From NCBI GenBank assembly GCA_013368315.1, contig JAACJM010000017.1, positions 62,001 to 126,000 on the forward strand: a DNA stretch of 64,000 nt, in the 5' to 3' direction. The translations under genes and the position numbers were made by a program. Every line of letters begins with the position of its first letter. The first letter of the stretch is position 1. Under the pieces are notes generated by a model, which saw only the letters and a program-made list of their open reading frames with translations, searched no databases and was not told the origin of the DNA. Shown piece after piece: positions 9,432-21,315 of this stretch. Source of the stretch: Tetrapyrgos nigripes. Lineage: Eukaryota; Basidiomycota; Agaricomycetes; Agaricales; Campanellaceae.

Positions 9432-11232
9432 TTACTTCCTCAACACCTTCAATAATGATCTGACACCATCCAATCCCAGCCCTTCTCCCTTCGAGCCTAC
9501 CTCGTAAGCAACATACATCCCCTCCCTCTCAGTGTCAAATTTGGCTCTAAAGTCCCCTCGCTTCAATAACCCAGCACCCTTGGCGACTTTATTGTATATC
9601 GCAGAAAGGGTGGTAATCTTCCATCCTGGGCCACCCTTTGAGTGACCGATGGAGCGAGCGCGAGATAGGGAATGGGAGTGGGATAAGGAAGCGTCGTCGT
9701 CGTGAGTACAATCGGTATGACCGCCGAGGTTGTGTCCAACCTTCAGAGTGTCGCTGGCAGTGATACCGAAGGTGACGGTGATAGGGATACCGAGAACGTG
9801 TTCTTCCTCGGTGAGAGCAGCCATAGCAGTATAGATGAGGTGCTCAGAAGTACCTCGAGGGGCTGAGGGGAAGGAGACGGCGTTCTTGATGAGGTAGGAC
9901 TTGATGTACGGGGCGGTCGCTCCAGTTGGAGACGACGGAGGAGATGGGAAGGAAGACGAAGTAGGGGATGTCGGCGGGCTCAGCCCGAGATTAGGATGGT
10001 GCGAATCGTGAGGAGGATGGATAGGTGTAAGAATGAGGATACCGACAACTGTATTTTCTTGTTTGGCAATCCAGTAACGTCTATGTGACTCGTCAATCCA
10101 TGGCTGACCAGTAGTCTGTGAAAACACATCAGTAAAGAACCCCACTACTTGTAGAGAGAACGTTGCTCACCGAAGCAAGTTGGACTCCTTTCAGACCTTT
10201 GTTTCTTCTCCACTCTAGCATACCGTGCTCGACTTGTTCTCGCTCAGAGGCATTCCACTTCCCAGTGATCTCGACAGCGTGAACTCCCGCACGCTCAGCC
10301 CTGCGCAAATTCTTTTTCAAATCCTTCAACTTCTCCTTATCAAACCACTCAGAGCTGCCGGTTCTCTCCTTGCTCTTACTCTCCTTTCTCTCCTCCTTAT
10401 GCTCCTCCTTTTTCTCGGCCTTGGACTGCTGCTCTTTTTCCTTCTCCTTCCTTTCCTTCTTCTCTCTCCTCTCGCGTTTCTTCCTCTCCTTCCTCTCCTC
10501 CTCATCTTCCTCTTCTGCACCCCAACCCGTAACTTCCAACACATGTTCTGGATGCAAAACCTCTTCATGAATACACTGGACCGTCGCCCATCCCATTTTC
10601 GCCAGAACCTCTTCCATCTCATAACCCACACAGCACCAGACAACCTTCAAACCCTGATTCTTAGCCCAACCCACGAAAGCCGTCGTGACCTTCTCTAATG
10701 CAGCTGGGGATGAAACGATGGGATCTCCCCAGGGGAAGACGTAGCGTCGGGTATGCATGTAGCCCACGACGGGAGGAAACGAGGACTCCTCGATGAAAGG
10801 TTTGTCGGCTGTGGACGTAGTCGGAGAGGACGCGGCCTGCCAGATTCGGTAACGATCAAATTCTAGCCAGGCCGTGGATGAAGAAGAACCGAAAGACGCG
10901 ACGAGGTCGGCAATGGTAGCCTTGTCGAAGGAGTATGACGTAGATGGGTCTGGAGAAGAAGATAGAGGGAGGTGGTCGCCTTCTTGGTCTGAAGATGAGT
11001 CAGAGGGTAGGAGATCTACGTCGTCTTCGTCGCCGTGAGGGTTGTTACCGTCAGTCTCGAGAAAAGAGAGCTTGGAGTCGAGGTCTTCTACCAAGGAGTC
11101 ATCGCTGGGTGAGATGACGGGAGATCCAGGTGTGGACAGGTCAGAGGATGATGAGGGAGGGAGGGAATCGGTAGGCGTCTTGGTGACTTTGCCTTCTGAC
11201 TTGCGTTTGTGAGCAAAGATAGCGTGGGGCAT
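9432..11232 (-). CDS. Free-standing DUF2156 (LPG-synthetase C-terminal type) protein; possible sterol aminoacyl-transferase
   Basis: Two exons (11232-10171, 10115-9432; 55-nt intron) encode 581 residues. Residues 1-120 are acidic, Ser-rich and probably disordered. Then come two GNAT-like halves of DUF2156: the first with VVWCCVGYEMEEVLAKMGW, the second starting at KNLRRAERAGVHAVEI, a hallmark of the family, then WIAKQENTVVGILIL, a SYLIKNAVSFPSAPRGTSE stretch and FDTEREGMYVAYE. A Lys/Glu-rich insertion (about residues 240-290) lies between the halves. In bacteria this domain (MprF) transfers amino acids from tRNA to phosphatidylglycerol. In fungi, DUF2156 is fused to AspRS (ErdS) or stands alone (ErgS), making ergosteryl-aspartate or ergosteryl-glycine. 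This gene has no tRNA-synthetase part, so it resembles the stand-alone class. That assignment is inference; no membrane helix is evident. Confidence 0.85.
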
Positions 11233-13927
11233 TTCGCAGAACAGAAGAAATTAGCGAGGCCTTCGGTGTTCTCGTGCAGAAAACTGGATGGAGAAATGGT
11301 CTAGATTATTCACTTTTATATACGCGGTGCTCAAAAAGCCTGAGTCTGAAAGATGAGCCGGCTTACGTTACTGCAATTTGTAAGACAAATGAACATACTC
11401 GAAATTTTAGATCCTTCCACCACTTTCCGAGTCTGCCCGTTCAACTCACAAGTCCCCTTTTCCCGGGTCATTGACAAGATATCTGCTTACATTGACCGGA
11501 CTGGATGGAGAGATGCGTCAGCCTCTGGATGAAATTGATAAGTCCGGCCGATCACTTACATGTTTATTCATGCGCTCACTCAGCAACACCTGAGTACTGT
11601 TTCAAGAATGAGATTCTATGAGATTCCAGACAAAATGAGGGTACTGGGGAGGCTTACTGAGCGGACGAGCAGAGGACACGACAATCAGTAAACGCGAACG
11701 TGCACACGACGAGCAGCGAAATAAACTGGCGGAAGGTTTTCGTCATCATGAATTACCGCACAGACCGGACATGTTCGGGACACTGAAAGTCATCGATGAC
11801 TACCTCAGCGGTGTTGAGCCGCTCAGTTCAACAAGCTAAAGTGCGATGAAAACGGCACTGTGTACGCCTCAGCTTTCATCTGTCGGGACTCAGCGGCGAG
11901 GGAGGAGTTATCATGCTCATACATAGACTGACAACCACAACTTCGTTTCAAGTATGAGCTCAGAGCAGATGCAGATGCATTGGTTATACCCAAAGATCTC
12001 CACGTCATAATTCGCGTCATAGATGACGGATGGTTTGGACTCTTCAGAATCGGATTTGAGTAAACTGCTTTACGATAAATGGTTGGGACTTACCGCTAGT
12101 GGCGACCAGGAAGCGTTGCAAGGCATGCAGCGTGGTCTAACACGTTCCCATTGCCGGGCCAGATCGCAAGTTGTGGACATAATCGTACATTGAAGTCAAT
12201 GAGTCTGGAAGGGACGATTGACTATCAACGTTCTATGAAGCCTGCCTGCGTGTGCTTATATCTTCAAACATTGCATAGCTGAGGACATTGCTACGTGCAA
12301 ATTGACCCAACCAGACCAAAGGCGATTGAGGACTAGAAAGAGAGTAACAGGAGAGCTTGAGATGCCGCCTGAGATTTCCAATGACGGGGAAGCTCACCGT
12401 ATACAGCGAGACCAGAGAAGAAGACTGCAGTGCCATCAAATTACATCCAGAATGTTTTTCCTTCACGCTAAAAATGAAAGAAGACTATTCAGAAAGAGAC
12501 GAGGGTCCATATAGTTGCTGTTAGAACTCACTCCGACTTGAACGAGACCCAAACGAGGCCCCAAAAGTCTGCAGACGAGGTTGAAGATCACTCGTACTAG
12601 AAGCGAAAGAAGATCAATCAGAAAGACTGGGACAGGAGTCTCTATATATGATGCGAAGACTCACTCAGACTTGGACCAGACCCAAAAGAGACCCCGAAGG
12701 TCTGGAGACGGAGACGGAGAGCGCTTCGCTGCTGGTTCAAGATTGAGGTCCAGGCATTCTTATCACGAGTTTGTGTCCTCTGTGGCCTGAGCGAAGACTA
12801 AAGCTTTGAGTTTGAGCGCATAAAAGTGAATTGAGGATTACACTGTGTTGACTGCCTGAGATGGGACTGAAGTCATGATATGAGGATAAAAAACCGCCAA
12901 AATACAGAGCAAAACGTACCCGTTACTACTAGGTATCGAGTTCCGACCAATGCCGATGCTTCACTGTACAAGACGACGTACTGCGTATGCGCTCAATCCT
13001 ACCCCAAACACGACTGTCTTGAGACCAAATTTCGTGCATCTTGTACCCTGGAATAGCAAAACACGATCATAGGCCGGGGTGAGATGATGAGATAGGTCGA
13101 GGTTAAGAATGACAAGACGCACCTGGTGACCTGTGAGACTCAGTGAACGCACCCGAGTCATACTCGTAGCGGTAGCATCGAAAGCAGCATAATGTGCTGG
13201 AGACAACAGCTCCAGCAGCGCATCTCCGGGCCCCAAAGCATCTCATGTATGCCCTTGCTTCCACTTGTAAAGCTTGCGTCACGAAAAGGTTCAAACCTGG
13301 CTGAGACTGGACTGGAGAGCATCGGCCATTGTAAGACTAGGTAAAGAAAGGCCATCAAAGTGCGGAAACTCACCAGCAGAGGTATTATGGGAATGTCAAT
13401 CCAAGTTCCAGTACCATTCGTAACGACTCACTGAGAACCGCCATACATGTATGAGTAAAGCCAGAGTAAAGCACAGTTATGTGTATGTCGTAATGCCTGT
13501 ACATACGGAGCTCCAATCAATACCTGGTTCGCCTGATTCATTTTGGGCATGAATGAGACTCACAAGCAAAGGAAGTTTGGGCCGTGCTACATCGCTTGGC
13601 TGAGTTTGGATACTTCTCAGTATGGTAGGGGTGGGTGAGCATGCAGAATGTTATCTCTGGAAGCAATGAGTATTTCGGCTTGTCGAATTGGAGAGAAGAG
13701 CTCACCTCGGGGTCAACAACCACCTCACTAGATGATGTACTACAATGTACACCGGTCGTGGTCGATGCCCCCGCTTCATGTGACCGGTCGGTTTCTGTTT
13801 CGGCCCGGTTTTTCTTCCTCATCCCCTCCGAGCTCGTCGGTCGAGGCTCTCGACGACTTTCTGCTTGCTTTCCGTCCATCATTCTGTTCTAGAACCGCCG
13901 TAGAACGTGTATAGGCTACCCATAATT
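11233..13927. other. Gene-poor stretch, possibly a decayed multi-exon gene on the minus strand
   Basis: About 2.7 kb without a confident gene. The minus strand has many GTGAGT-like donors and short open frames (for example about 12961-13236, 13158-13373, 12233-12466), some hydrophobic, which could be remnants of a multi-exon membrane protein. I could not chain them into a continuous frame or recognise a family. A diverged tandem duplication lies inside (12476-12713). The right end must contain the promoter of the thioesterase gene at 13928. Confidence 0.4.
12476..12713. repeat. Diverged tandem duplication, two ~105-109-bp units
   Basis: Unit one (12476-12580) and unit two (12605-12713) both begin GAAAGAAGA and share a downstream block of the form ACTCACT-C-GACTTG-(A/G)-ACGAGACCC, ending GTCTG-AGACG. 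They are offset by 129 bases and separated by a 24-base spacer. On the minus strand each unit places a GTGAGT at the same position, as expected for a duplicated exon-intron junction. Confidence 0.7.
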
Positions 13928-14926
13928 ATGTCCCAATTTCCCCGAAATTTTTCGCTCCAGAAGCTGGCCAGATCCGGCTCCTCAAGACGCTTCAGTACCT
14001 CTTCATTTCGTTCACGACCTTCTACAGTAAACCCTTCAAATGGCTCTTCGAAACGTCCTAGAACTTTTTTTGCTGTTGGAATGGCTGGGCTTGCTACTGT
14101 TACCGCCTATACCGCCGGCACAATTTACCCTTTCCCTCCACTCGCCCTTCTCTACCCTGTACCTGCACCACCACCTCCAACAGACCCTACTTCCCCAGAA
14201 TACATCTCTCATGTAGACAGAATAGAACGAGAGATTACATCCCTCCCTCTTCTCAACTCTCTTCGCTCCCAGCCCGACGCTGATGAATGGTATGAATCAC
14301 GGCCTTACGAAAAGTTTCCCGCCGAACGAAGACCGAACCATCTTACTGCAGGGGCATTAAGAGGTCCAGGGAGACTAGCTGCTCTACCTTTGTGCAGGGC
14401 AAAGTACGACGAGACCGAGAGTTATGTGTTTATTCATCTGGGTAGAGGGTTATGCGGTCATGACGGGATTATACATGGAGGTTTGTTGGCCACTTTATTG
14501 GATGAGACTATGGCTAGGACGGTATGTGTTCTGTTTATCTGCGATATACCAAGACTGATGACGCGCCTCTTCTAGGCGATTATGAACCTCCCAGAACGAA
14601 TTGGTGTAACTGCCACCCTCAACATTTCCTACCGTGCTCCGACTAAAGCGGACCAGTTTGTCGTCATGAAGATTCGCCTCTTAGATGTGCAAGGACGGAA
14701 GGCAAACGTTGCTGCCAGGGTAGAGGATATGAAAGGAACTTTGCTCGTTGAGGCTACGTGAGTGTCTTCAGTGCTGCTCCATCTCACATGCTAAGGTCTC
14801 ATCTCCAACAGCGGTATGTTCGTCCAACCCAGATACGCGCACCTCCTCAATAGCGTTGCTATAACCCAAGTCCTTGGAGAACCCCCGGTGAAGAGGGGTG
14901 AGGACCTTGACGCTGCGAAGAAGTGA
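13928..14926 (+). CDS. Mitochondrial hotdog-fold (4HBT/THEM4-like) acyl-CoA thioesterase
   Basis: Exons 13928-14521, 14576-14757 and 14812-14926 encode 296 residues. The start at 13928 gives an N-terminus rich in Arg and Ser without acids (FPRNFSLQKLARSGSSRRFS), a typical mitochondrial presequence, followed by a hydrophobic stretch (about residues 50-75). The hotdog domain carries the HGG active-site helix, DGIIHGGLLATLLDETMAR, then NISYRAPTKADQFVVMKIRL, the standard second half. Enzymes of this type hydrolyse acyl-CoA to free acid and CoA. The arrangement (presequence, one hydrophobic segment, one hotdog domain) matches many fungal THEM4-like proteins. The first intron sits just after the HGG helix. 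An alternative start seven codons upstream at 13907 is in frame but weaker as a presequence. Confidence 0.92.
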
Positions 14927-16422
14927 TGTCTATGGCGACCTATGGCGGCAACCACTTAGCATCAGTCAGTCATTCACAAAGAGCACCTAGACGGACATTG
15001 AGCCCTTAGAAGGGAACGAAGAAATATATTCTTTTATGGACTATTCCCCGTAGAGTTGACCTAATGAATCTTATAGATATGCGCAGTTGGCTAATTTACT
15101 TCGTCTATATAGTGTACTTAGCGAGTTGAACTATCACCTATCCATATATCCATGTTGTATCCATGTCAGCACTGAAGTACTGACTTATCATGAGTCTACC
15201 GAAGCACTTGGCGGCCCCTACTGTACACATCAACACTATCAACACTACAAAGGACGACCGTTTGTCCTATAGACAAATCTTAAACCTGATTGGCTAACGC
15301 TATCTGCCCCTTGCGTCACCGCTCCGCCTCGCTTAAGCGATTGCTGAGTGCTCCGACGGATTGGTCTCTTCCTGCTATTACTAACATCGCAAGCCAATGC
15401 TTTCCTTTTCCTTGAAGCCAATCCTATCTAGAAGTACTAGAGCCAATGCTCTCCACGGGCAAGAAAATTGTAGCAAGTTGAGGCAATCTTCAGAGCAGCA
15501 GTGTAATACAGTTAAGTATCAACGGATAAGGAGAACTTCACTTCTTTCAGGTTCTGTTTCTACTACAAAAGGCTGATAAAAAGGGGGGATACAAGCATGG
15601 TGGAGTGGGGCAAGAAGGAGGAACACTGCTTAGTGGGAAAGCACTGCGAGAGACTTTGATTCAATCTACATCAGGCTTCTGTATTGCTTTGAGACTAGAG
15701 ACTTATTAGTTTTGTATCATGGTACAGCTGGGGCTCAACCAGGGCTCAGTTACCTTATTATTTAATTGTGTGGGTAGGAATAATATGGGTATGGGGGAGA
15801 TGAGGCTGCAAGAAGCGAGATCTCTCCCTCATTCTAGATCTGAAGCATTGCACGGGGCCTCAGAGCCGCCGACGAAGGTGGTCGGCGGCGGCAGGGGCCT
15901 TTCTTTCGCAGCGTGGTACAGTGCAGTCTTTACTTACTATCATCTAGAAGCATGGCTTACTTTCGGTGCATAGCACGAGTCACTTTTTCGAAATCGGAAA
16001 ATTCCCGTAGCTATAGCACTGCGTATACATCAAGATATGATGAGTGTTTTATTCTGAAGATATCTTGAAGATACTACAAAGCGCTGAGGATATTTTGATA
16101 GATCAGAGCATCTTCAAGATATCTTCAGAATAGGCCACTGATAATATTTTCATCTGCACCCAGTGTAGCATCGCACGGGTCACGGCTAGTTCGGATCCAA
16201 TTTATCACGTCAAGACATGTACACCTGCTATTCAAAACATCTCCGAGACCTTATAAAAGGGCTGCTTGCTTCTAGGCGGTGCGTTAAGGGCTTTTTCCAA
16301 ACTGCTTCAATCAGAACGCGTTTTCGGTAAGTAGATCTCCCTCTCAGGCATCATGATATCATTCAAACACCCCTTGGCTCTAGTATGCCCTAGTACTTCC
16401 AATAGCCTCTATACTGCGTAAT
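14927..16422. other. Intergenic region with a short palindromic element
   Basis: About 1.5 kb without a recognisable gene between two plus-strand genes. It contains a perfect inverted repeat at 16051-16131 and a pair of similar 16-mers at 15968-15983 and 16168-16183. The last ~150 bases should be the promoter and leader of the DUF6535 gene. Confidence 0.5.
16051..16131. repeat. Perfect 22-bp inverted repeat with 37-nt loop
   Basis: Arms at 16051-16072 and 16110-16131 are exact reverse complements (core CTGAAGATATCTTGAAGAT). Weaker complementarity runs outward for a further ~16 bases (ATAT.AT.AGTG.. on both sides). Direct 16-mers GCATAGCACGAGTCAC and GCATCGCACGGGTCAC flank it exactly 200 bases apart. 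It may be a small palindromic transposable-element remnant. Confidence 0.75.
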
Positions 16423-18872
16423 ATGACCTATCCTTGGTCTTCTGGGCTTGAACATCATTTCGAAGGAGACTATCGAGAACGACCGGACTCCTCCCAAGAG
16501 ATGAATGCAAAGCTCGAGACGAACTCTGCCGTTGGCGATCTCTCTTCCAGCATGGACACAACTCCAATCTCCGACTCGGAGAAAGCGGAGGGTCATGAGA
16601 GATATGCTGGCTCTCTTCCTCCTAGGAAAAGTACAGAAGCCAAGTATGATCATCCAGAGAAGGTGAGCCTTTCGGATATGCCTCGATGTAGCTGATCATA
16701 ATGACCAAATCTACCAGCCCAAAATATGGCAAGCCGGAGAGCCTTATAGATTCGCACCTAAGAAAACAGGAGAACCCTGGGAGGAATTGATCAAAGAAGT
16801 GAAAAAATACGACAAGGAAGAAGTTGAAGGATGGAGAGAGGATATCGATACGCTTCTTGTCTTCGTATGCTTTGTTCCTTAAATCCTTGATGTATCCTTC
16901 TGATCCATATCTTTCGTACAGGCCGGTCTATTCTCTGCCGCTGTGACTGCTTTCACGGTTGAATCCTACCAGTGGCTTCAACAGGATCCTACAGAGACGA
17001 ATACTCAGTTACTTTATCAAATATCTCTACAACTCGCCAATCTGTCACAGAGTTCTTCCATCTTACCCAACAATCCATCCCAAGAACCTTTCACCCCGAC
17101 GTCTTCTTCCATTCGCATAAACATCCTCTGGTTCCTCAGCCTCATCCTCGCCCTCTCCTCCGCTCTCTTAAGCATCCTCTGCAAACAATGGCTACGCGAA
17201 TACTGTCGTGATACTCATACCAAAACCCAAATGCAGGCTCTAGTCCTCCGCCAACTACGTTATACAAGTTTCCAGAAGTGGCATGTGCGCACTTTTATAA
17301 CTTGTCTCCCTCTTCTACTCGAGTTGGCCCTGCTGCTCTTCTTCGCCGGAATCCTAGAGCTCTTATGGAGTCTACACCACACCGTCGCGATACTCGCTTC
17401 AACAGTTGTTGGATGTACAGTCGTCTTCTTCTTCACCACAGCTATGCTCCCGACGTACTCTTTCTTCAAAATGGTCCCATCCTCACCCATCGGGCTTCCC
17501 AGAACGGTATCATCGATAGCCGACCCATCCAATAACGTTAATGTTAACCTTGAAACCTCCGAATCTGATCTCAAACCCCAACTCACAACTTTCTGTCCAT
17601 ACAAATCCCCACTCGCATGGCTCTTCTTCCGTCTTTTCCATCTCCTTCATTCCCGACTATTTCCTTCCTCCGAGTCGTCTTGGGGAGAGCGATTCTCCAA
17701 GATAACAAACTGGTCTAGAGGTGACCTCGAGATAATCAAGGACTCTCCTTATCATAATACTGCATGGGGATATTATCATCTTCCTGACCAACGACATCTC
17801 CAACTCCTCGATCTAGGATTGAAATGGACTGTAGATGCTTTCGGGGATAGTGCTAGGATGGCGGGACATATCTTCCATTGCTTGAGTGGTCTGGAAGCAA
17901 CGTTGCCTTCGGATTCTTATCTGCGGTCGTTGGGAGTGATATTCGCCGATGCGCCGAAGGCCGCTACTGTCTCAAATTTGACGGTGGCGGGGAGGGGATC
18001 CGGAGCGCTTGAAGATGTTCCAAGTGGGACGATATTCCGGTTTCTGGATCATCGATACGAAGAAGGAAATAACGTCTTCCTTGGGGAGCTCACGTTAAGA
18101 GCGTTGAATGAAGCATCGACGAAGACACCTGAATGTCTTTACCAATATCTACAGACGGGCTTTTTCTATATAACACTTTTATTTGAACATGGTGAGCCTC
18201 CTTAAGCTTACTATTTATACAACGATTCAGCGGATGCTGATACTAGCCACATGCATAGCTCTTTCCCGGAGATCTGAATCCCCTGAACTCCTGCATGAAG
18301 TGATTTATCAAGTCGAATCCTCAATCAATAAATCCATCTCATCCCACATGAGATCCCGGTCTTCCAACAACATCAACTTTCTCGTCCTGCGACTCTGTGA
18401 ACGAATGGCTTTTTATAAAGACCCTCTGATGGACGAGGCTGTCTTGTTCATCCTAGATTTTATGCTGGGAGAGTTAGAACACGAAATCCACATCCGTCCA
18501 TTGCTTTGGATACGAACAGACCTCCTTGATGTCATCTGCAACTTTGTCTTTCTTCAGGGAGGATTCAGTACAATGACTATTCCTTCGCATGCTCAATTGG
18601 GATCTACAACGCCGGTAGTCACAGCTAAAGCCCAGAGCGTTTTCGCAAAGTTGAAGAACTTGCTTGTCAAGGATAGTCTTCGTTGGGAAACGGTCTCGGT
18701 GAATCCAAACTCGGAGATAGGATCGGCCAATGATGATGATAGGAATAGTCTAAGGGAATGGGAGGAGTTTTGGGAGGAATACCTTAGGACTGACTATATA
18801 CTACCATACTTGGAACGAGGTTCCAGTGTACTGAATCTAAGGCCTGCTGGGAGGGATCCGCCTGCATTGTAG
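16423..18872 (+). CDS. DUF6535-family membrane protein
   Basis: Exons 16423-16662, 16718-16864, 16922-18191 and 18247-18872 encode 760 residues. After a polar N-terminus comes the family signature: W....Y.KEEVEGWREDIDTLLVFAGLFSAAVTAF, then a Gln/Ser-rich luminal or extracellular loop, IRINILWFLSLILALSSALLSILCKQWLREY, and two further helices (residues about 255-310, ELALLLFFAGILELLW and ILASTVVGCTVVFFFTTAML). This four-helix module is DUF6535, found as large expanded families in Agaricomycetes. The long C-terminal half is soluble and poorly conserved. The last intron acceptor is the CTAG at 18243-18246, because the earlier acceptor leads to a stop. The protein probably sits in the plasma or an internal membrane. 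Function is unknown. Confidence 0.88.
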
Positions 18873-19454
18873 TTGGAGTATCACTGTGTAGTATTATCAA
18901 TGTACACATGCGATTTCGAACCTCAGAGTAGATGGCTCGCAGATCCACATCCTTACACTCACATCCTTCAAGCTTTGGGCTGTCTTTCAATTTTAGTGCT
19001 CGCATTGGGATGGCCTGAGACAAGTCTCGGACAAAGCTAGGGGCAAACGCGGTATATAGATCTGAAGAATCTAGCTAAGGACATCGGTACTGTAACAGTC
19101 ACTTGATTACTCTCGTTGAAGGATGATCGATGATCATCGGCCATGCAGTCCTGGAAAGCCAGTTGGGAGAGAGTACAAAATCACAAGTGGAGATGATAGT
19201 AAGCGATTGGTTCTAAATTGGTTCTAGGCCTAGACGCCTGAGAGCAGGCGTCATTTGGATTTTCAGCCTCACTCCCTTACACGCACTCCATCCCTTGATT
19301 CCAAGAAATCAACTTGCAATTATATACTTAAATAAGACAAGTAAATTTCTGTACGATCAAGTGACGTTCCTCTAGCTAGGTCTACCTATGTTCAGTCCGA
19401 ACTTGTCCGTCCGAGGTATCACAAAGTCGTAAAAACAACAGTGTATCATAATCT

Positions 19455-20170
19455 TCAGAACGACGCTACTTGAGCAGCACCATAAGCAGATTGGACAGAA
19501 GCAGGCGAAGTCTGGTCGTTCCAGTTGCTGCCAGAAACCGTGACATAGCTATTGCCAAGGTCGTGACCGGAGAATCCCAAGTCGTTCTAGAACAATGTTT
19601 TGCGTTAGACACTCTAACTTGAAAAGCGAAGGAACGAAAACACATACAGTGCTGAGCGAACCATCCGAGCCAATCAAATCTCCATAATGCCCAACAATGG
19701 CAGAGTCATACCCAACCTGATGACCAGAGACGTGCAACAAATCAGAGGAGAAGTGACTCGCAGAAGCGATAAACTGATGGAAGACAACAGTCTGAGTTTC
19801 AACCTCGCAAATCTGCTCGGTGATGATCCTCTTTGCCATCTCTTGGAGAACGAGAAGACGCTGTTGGATGATCTCGATGCTTTCGGAGTGGCAGACGAGT
19901 TCACTCTGTTGAGAAACGACGGTTTCGTCGGCGATCAAACCAGAGAAGTTGTCAGAGCCGTAAAAGTTGTCAAAGCCGTCGAAGGAGGAGATGCCTCCCC
20001 AGTTTTCGAAGGAATGGATGGAGCTGCGGGCGTCTGATGATATAGAGATTGAGAAATGACTCTCCATATACTAGAACAGAGAAGAACTCACTCAAGCGAG
20101 TAGGTGCGGCAAGGACTGTGCCAGCCAAAGCAGTCATGAAGACAAAAGGAACGGTGAGTTTGGCGAACAT
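19455..20170 (-). CDS. Small secreted protein, copy 1 of an inverted pair
   Basis: Exons 20170-20092, 20033-19648 and 19586-19455 encode 198 residues. Residues 1-22 are a clear signal peptide ending LAGTVLAAP. The mature part has no membrane helix and few cysteines (ELVC and EQIC). It has an aromatic/Gly start (SFENWGG.SSFDGFDNFYG), a helical middle (IEIIQQRLLVLQEMAKRIITEQI) and a C-terminal block with GSDGSLST, FSGHDLG and GSNWNDQTSPASV. I recognise this as a conserved agaricomycete secreted family without known activity, which is a memory-based call. Copy 2 (21316-22034) differs by a handful of residues. The two are transcribed away from each other, so promoters sit in the arms facing the spacer. 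Confidence 0.92.
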
Positions 20171-20392
20171 GGTGATAGATGTTTTCTGGAGGTACCCTCC
20201 GGTAAGCAGCTGGGCAGAATAAGATCGAATGTGAATTGACGTACAGCAAAGAGGATGAGATCGTTAGATAGATAAAACGAAGGGGATGTAAGGCAACCTG
20301 GCCAAAAAGTTAAAGAAAGGAAAGTTGAGAAGAAAGAACGAAAAGATGCGAGTTGATGCAGTCTCACTGCTGACGAGTAAGCTTTTATAGTC

Positions 20393-20399
20393 CTCCGCT
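20393..20399 (-). promoter_or_regulatory. TATA box of secreted-protein copy 1
   Basis: TATAAAA on the minus strand in the context GGACTATAAAAGCTT, about 220 bases upstream of the start codon, duplicated exactly in the other arm. The leader between it and the ATG is long and contains a possible short intron (GTACGTCAATT... to ...GCCCAG). Confidence 0.65.
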
Positions 20400-20432
20400 G
20401 CTGCGAATACCACACATCGATGAAGCACTCAT

Positions 20433-21052
20433 TTCCTAAGGAAGATGTCACCAGGTGGCAAACACAAGTCACCTATGAGCAGCTATGAGTTGAATGCTCT
20501 TTCAGCAGCGGCTAACAATCCTACTTTGACACCCCCGCTTGACTTGAGATAGTTGGACAGAGAGAGCTTTCATCGTTACCATGGACACAAATCAACAGAG
20601 TTTCTTCATTGAATGTCTGCACATGTAGGAAGTTCGAGGATAGGTGGGTTAGTGTTCCGGAGGCATGAGTAGCGAAGGGCACATCCAGTGTTGAAGGCTT
20701 TTGACGTGAACAGCGGGCGAGACAGTACTTACGAATCCAGCTGTCAATCAAGTACTACAGTCTGTGCTATATTTAGGACGTCTGTACTAAGCAATGGCCT
20801 TGGCAGAAAGGCTATGTATGTGCTTATGACCAACGAGCGCAATTGTAGCCTGGATACCGACCGCTCAGCTCTGCTGGCCCAATTGCAATTGTACCGTCTT
20901 GTGTTTGTCCCCTGCCAGTGTGACACATTCACTGGCAGCGCACCAGTGTAAGTCAGAAGTGAAACTGGTAAAGGGTGCCGTGAAGATGCCGACGTCATAG
21001 TGAATATGGAAGTCCTAGCCGCAGCAAAGGCCGCGCGCATTCCATCTTAGAC
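20433..21052. other. Unique spacer between the two inverted arms
   Basis: About 620 bases of sequence with no partner in the other arm. No gene is recognised. It acts as the shared intergenic region between two divergent, near-identical promoters. Confidence 0.6.
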
Positions 21053-21096
21053 AATGAGCGCTCCATCGACGAGTGGTATTCGCAGCAGCGGAGGAC

Positions 21097-21103
21097 TATA
21101 AAA
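21097..21103 (+). promoter_or_regulatory. TATA box of secreted-protein copy 2
   Basis: TATAAAA in the context GGACTATAAAAGCTT, about 213 bases upstream of the start codon at 21316 and identical to the one in the left arm. Confidence 0.65.
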
Positions 21104-21315
21104 GCTTACTCGTCAGCAGTGAGACTGCATCAACTCGCATCTTTTCGTTCTTTCTTCTCAACTTTCCTTTCTTTAACTTTTTGGCCAGGTTGCCTTACAT
21201 CCCCTTCGTTTTATCTATCTAACGATCTCATCCTCTTTGCTGTACGTCAATTCACATTCGATCTTATTCTGCCCAGCTGCTTACCGGAGGGTACCTCCAG
21301 AAAACATCTATCACC

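Larger units (their letters stand above)
19128..20432 (-). repeat. Left arm of a head-to-head inverted duplication
   Basis: Reverse complement of 21053-22367, covering promoter, coding sequence with both introns, and 3' flank. Identity is high through the gene and drops towards both outer ends, where small indels appear (for example around 19200-19260). The inner boundary is close to 20432, where the ATGAG(T/C)GCT(T/C)CATCGA block ends. Confidence 0.9.

Noticed and set aside
10225..10698. Long Leu-rich open frame on the plus strand
   Set aside because: It is the antisense shadow of the Lys/Glu-rich insertion of the DUF2156 gene; its Leu runs come from the pyrimidine tract.
13538..13882. Minus-strand open frame upstream of the thioesterase
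   Set aside because: No family resemblance, and it would start about 45 bases from the opposite-strand gene; splice signals within it do not extend into a supported gene.
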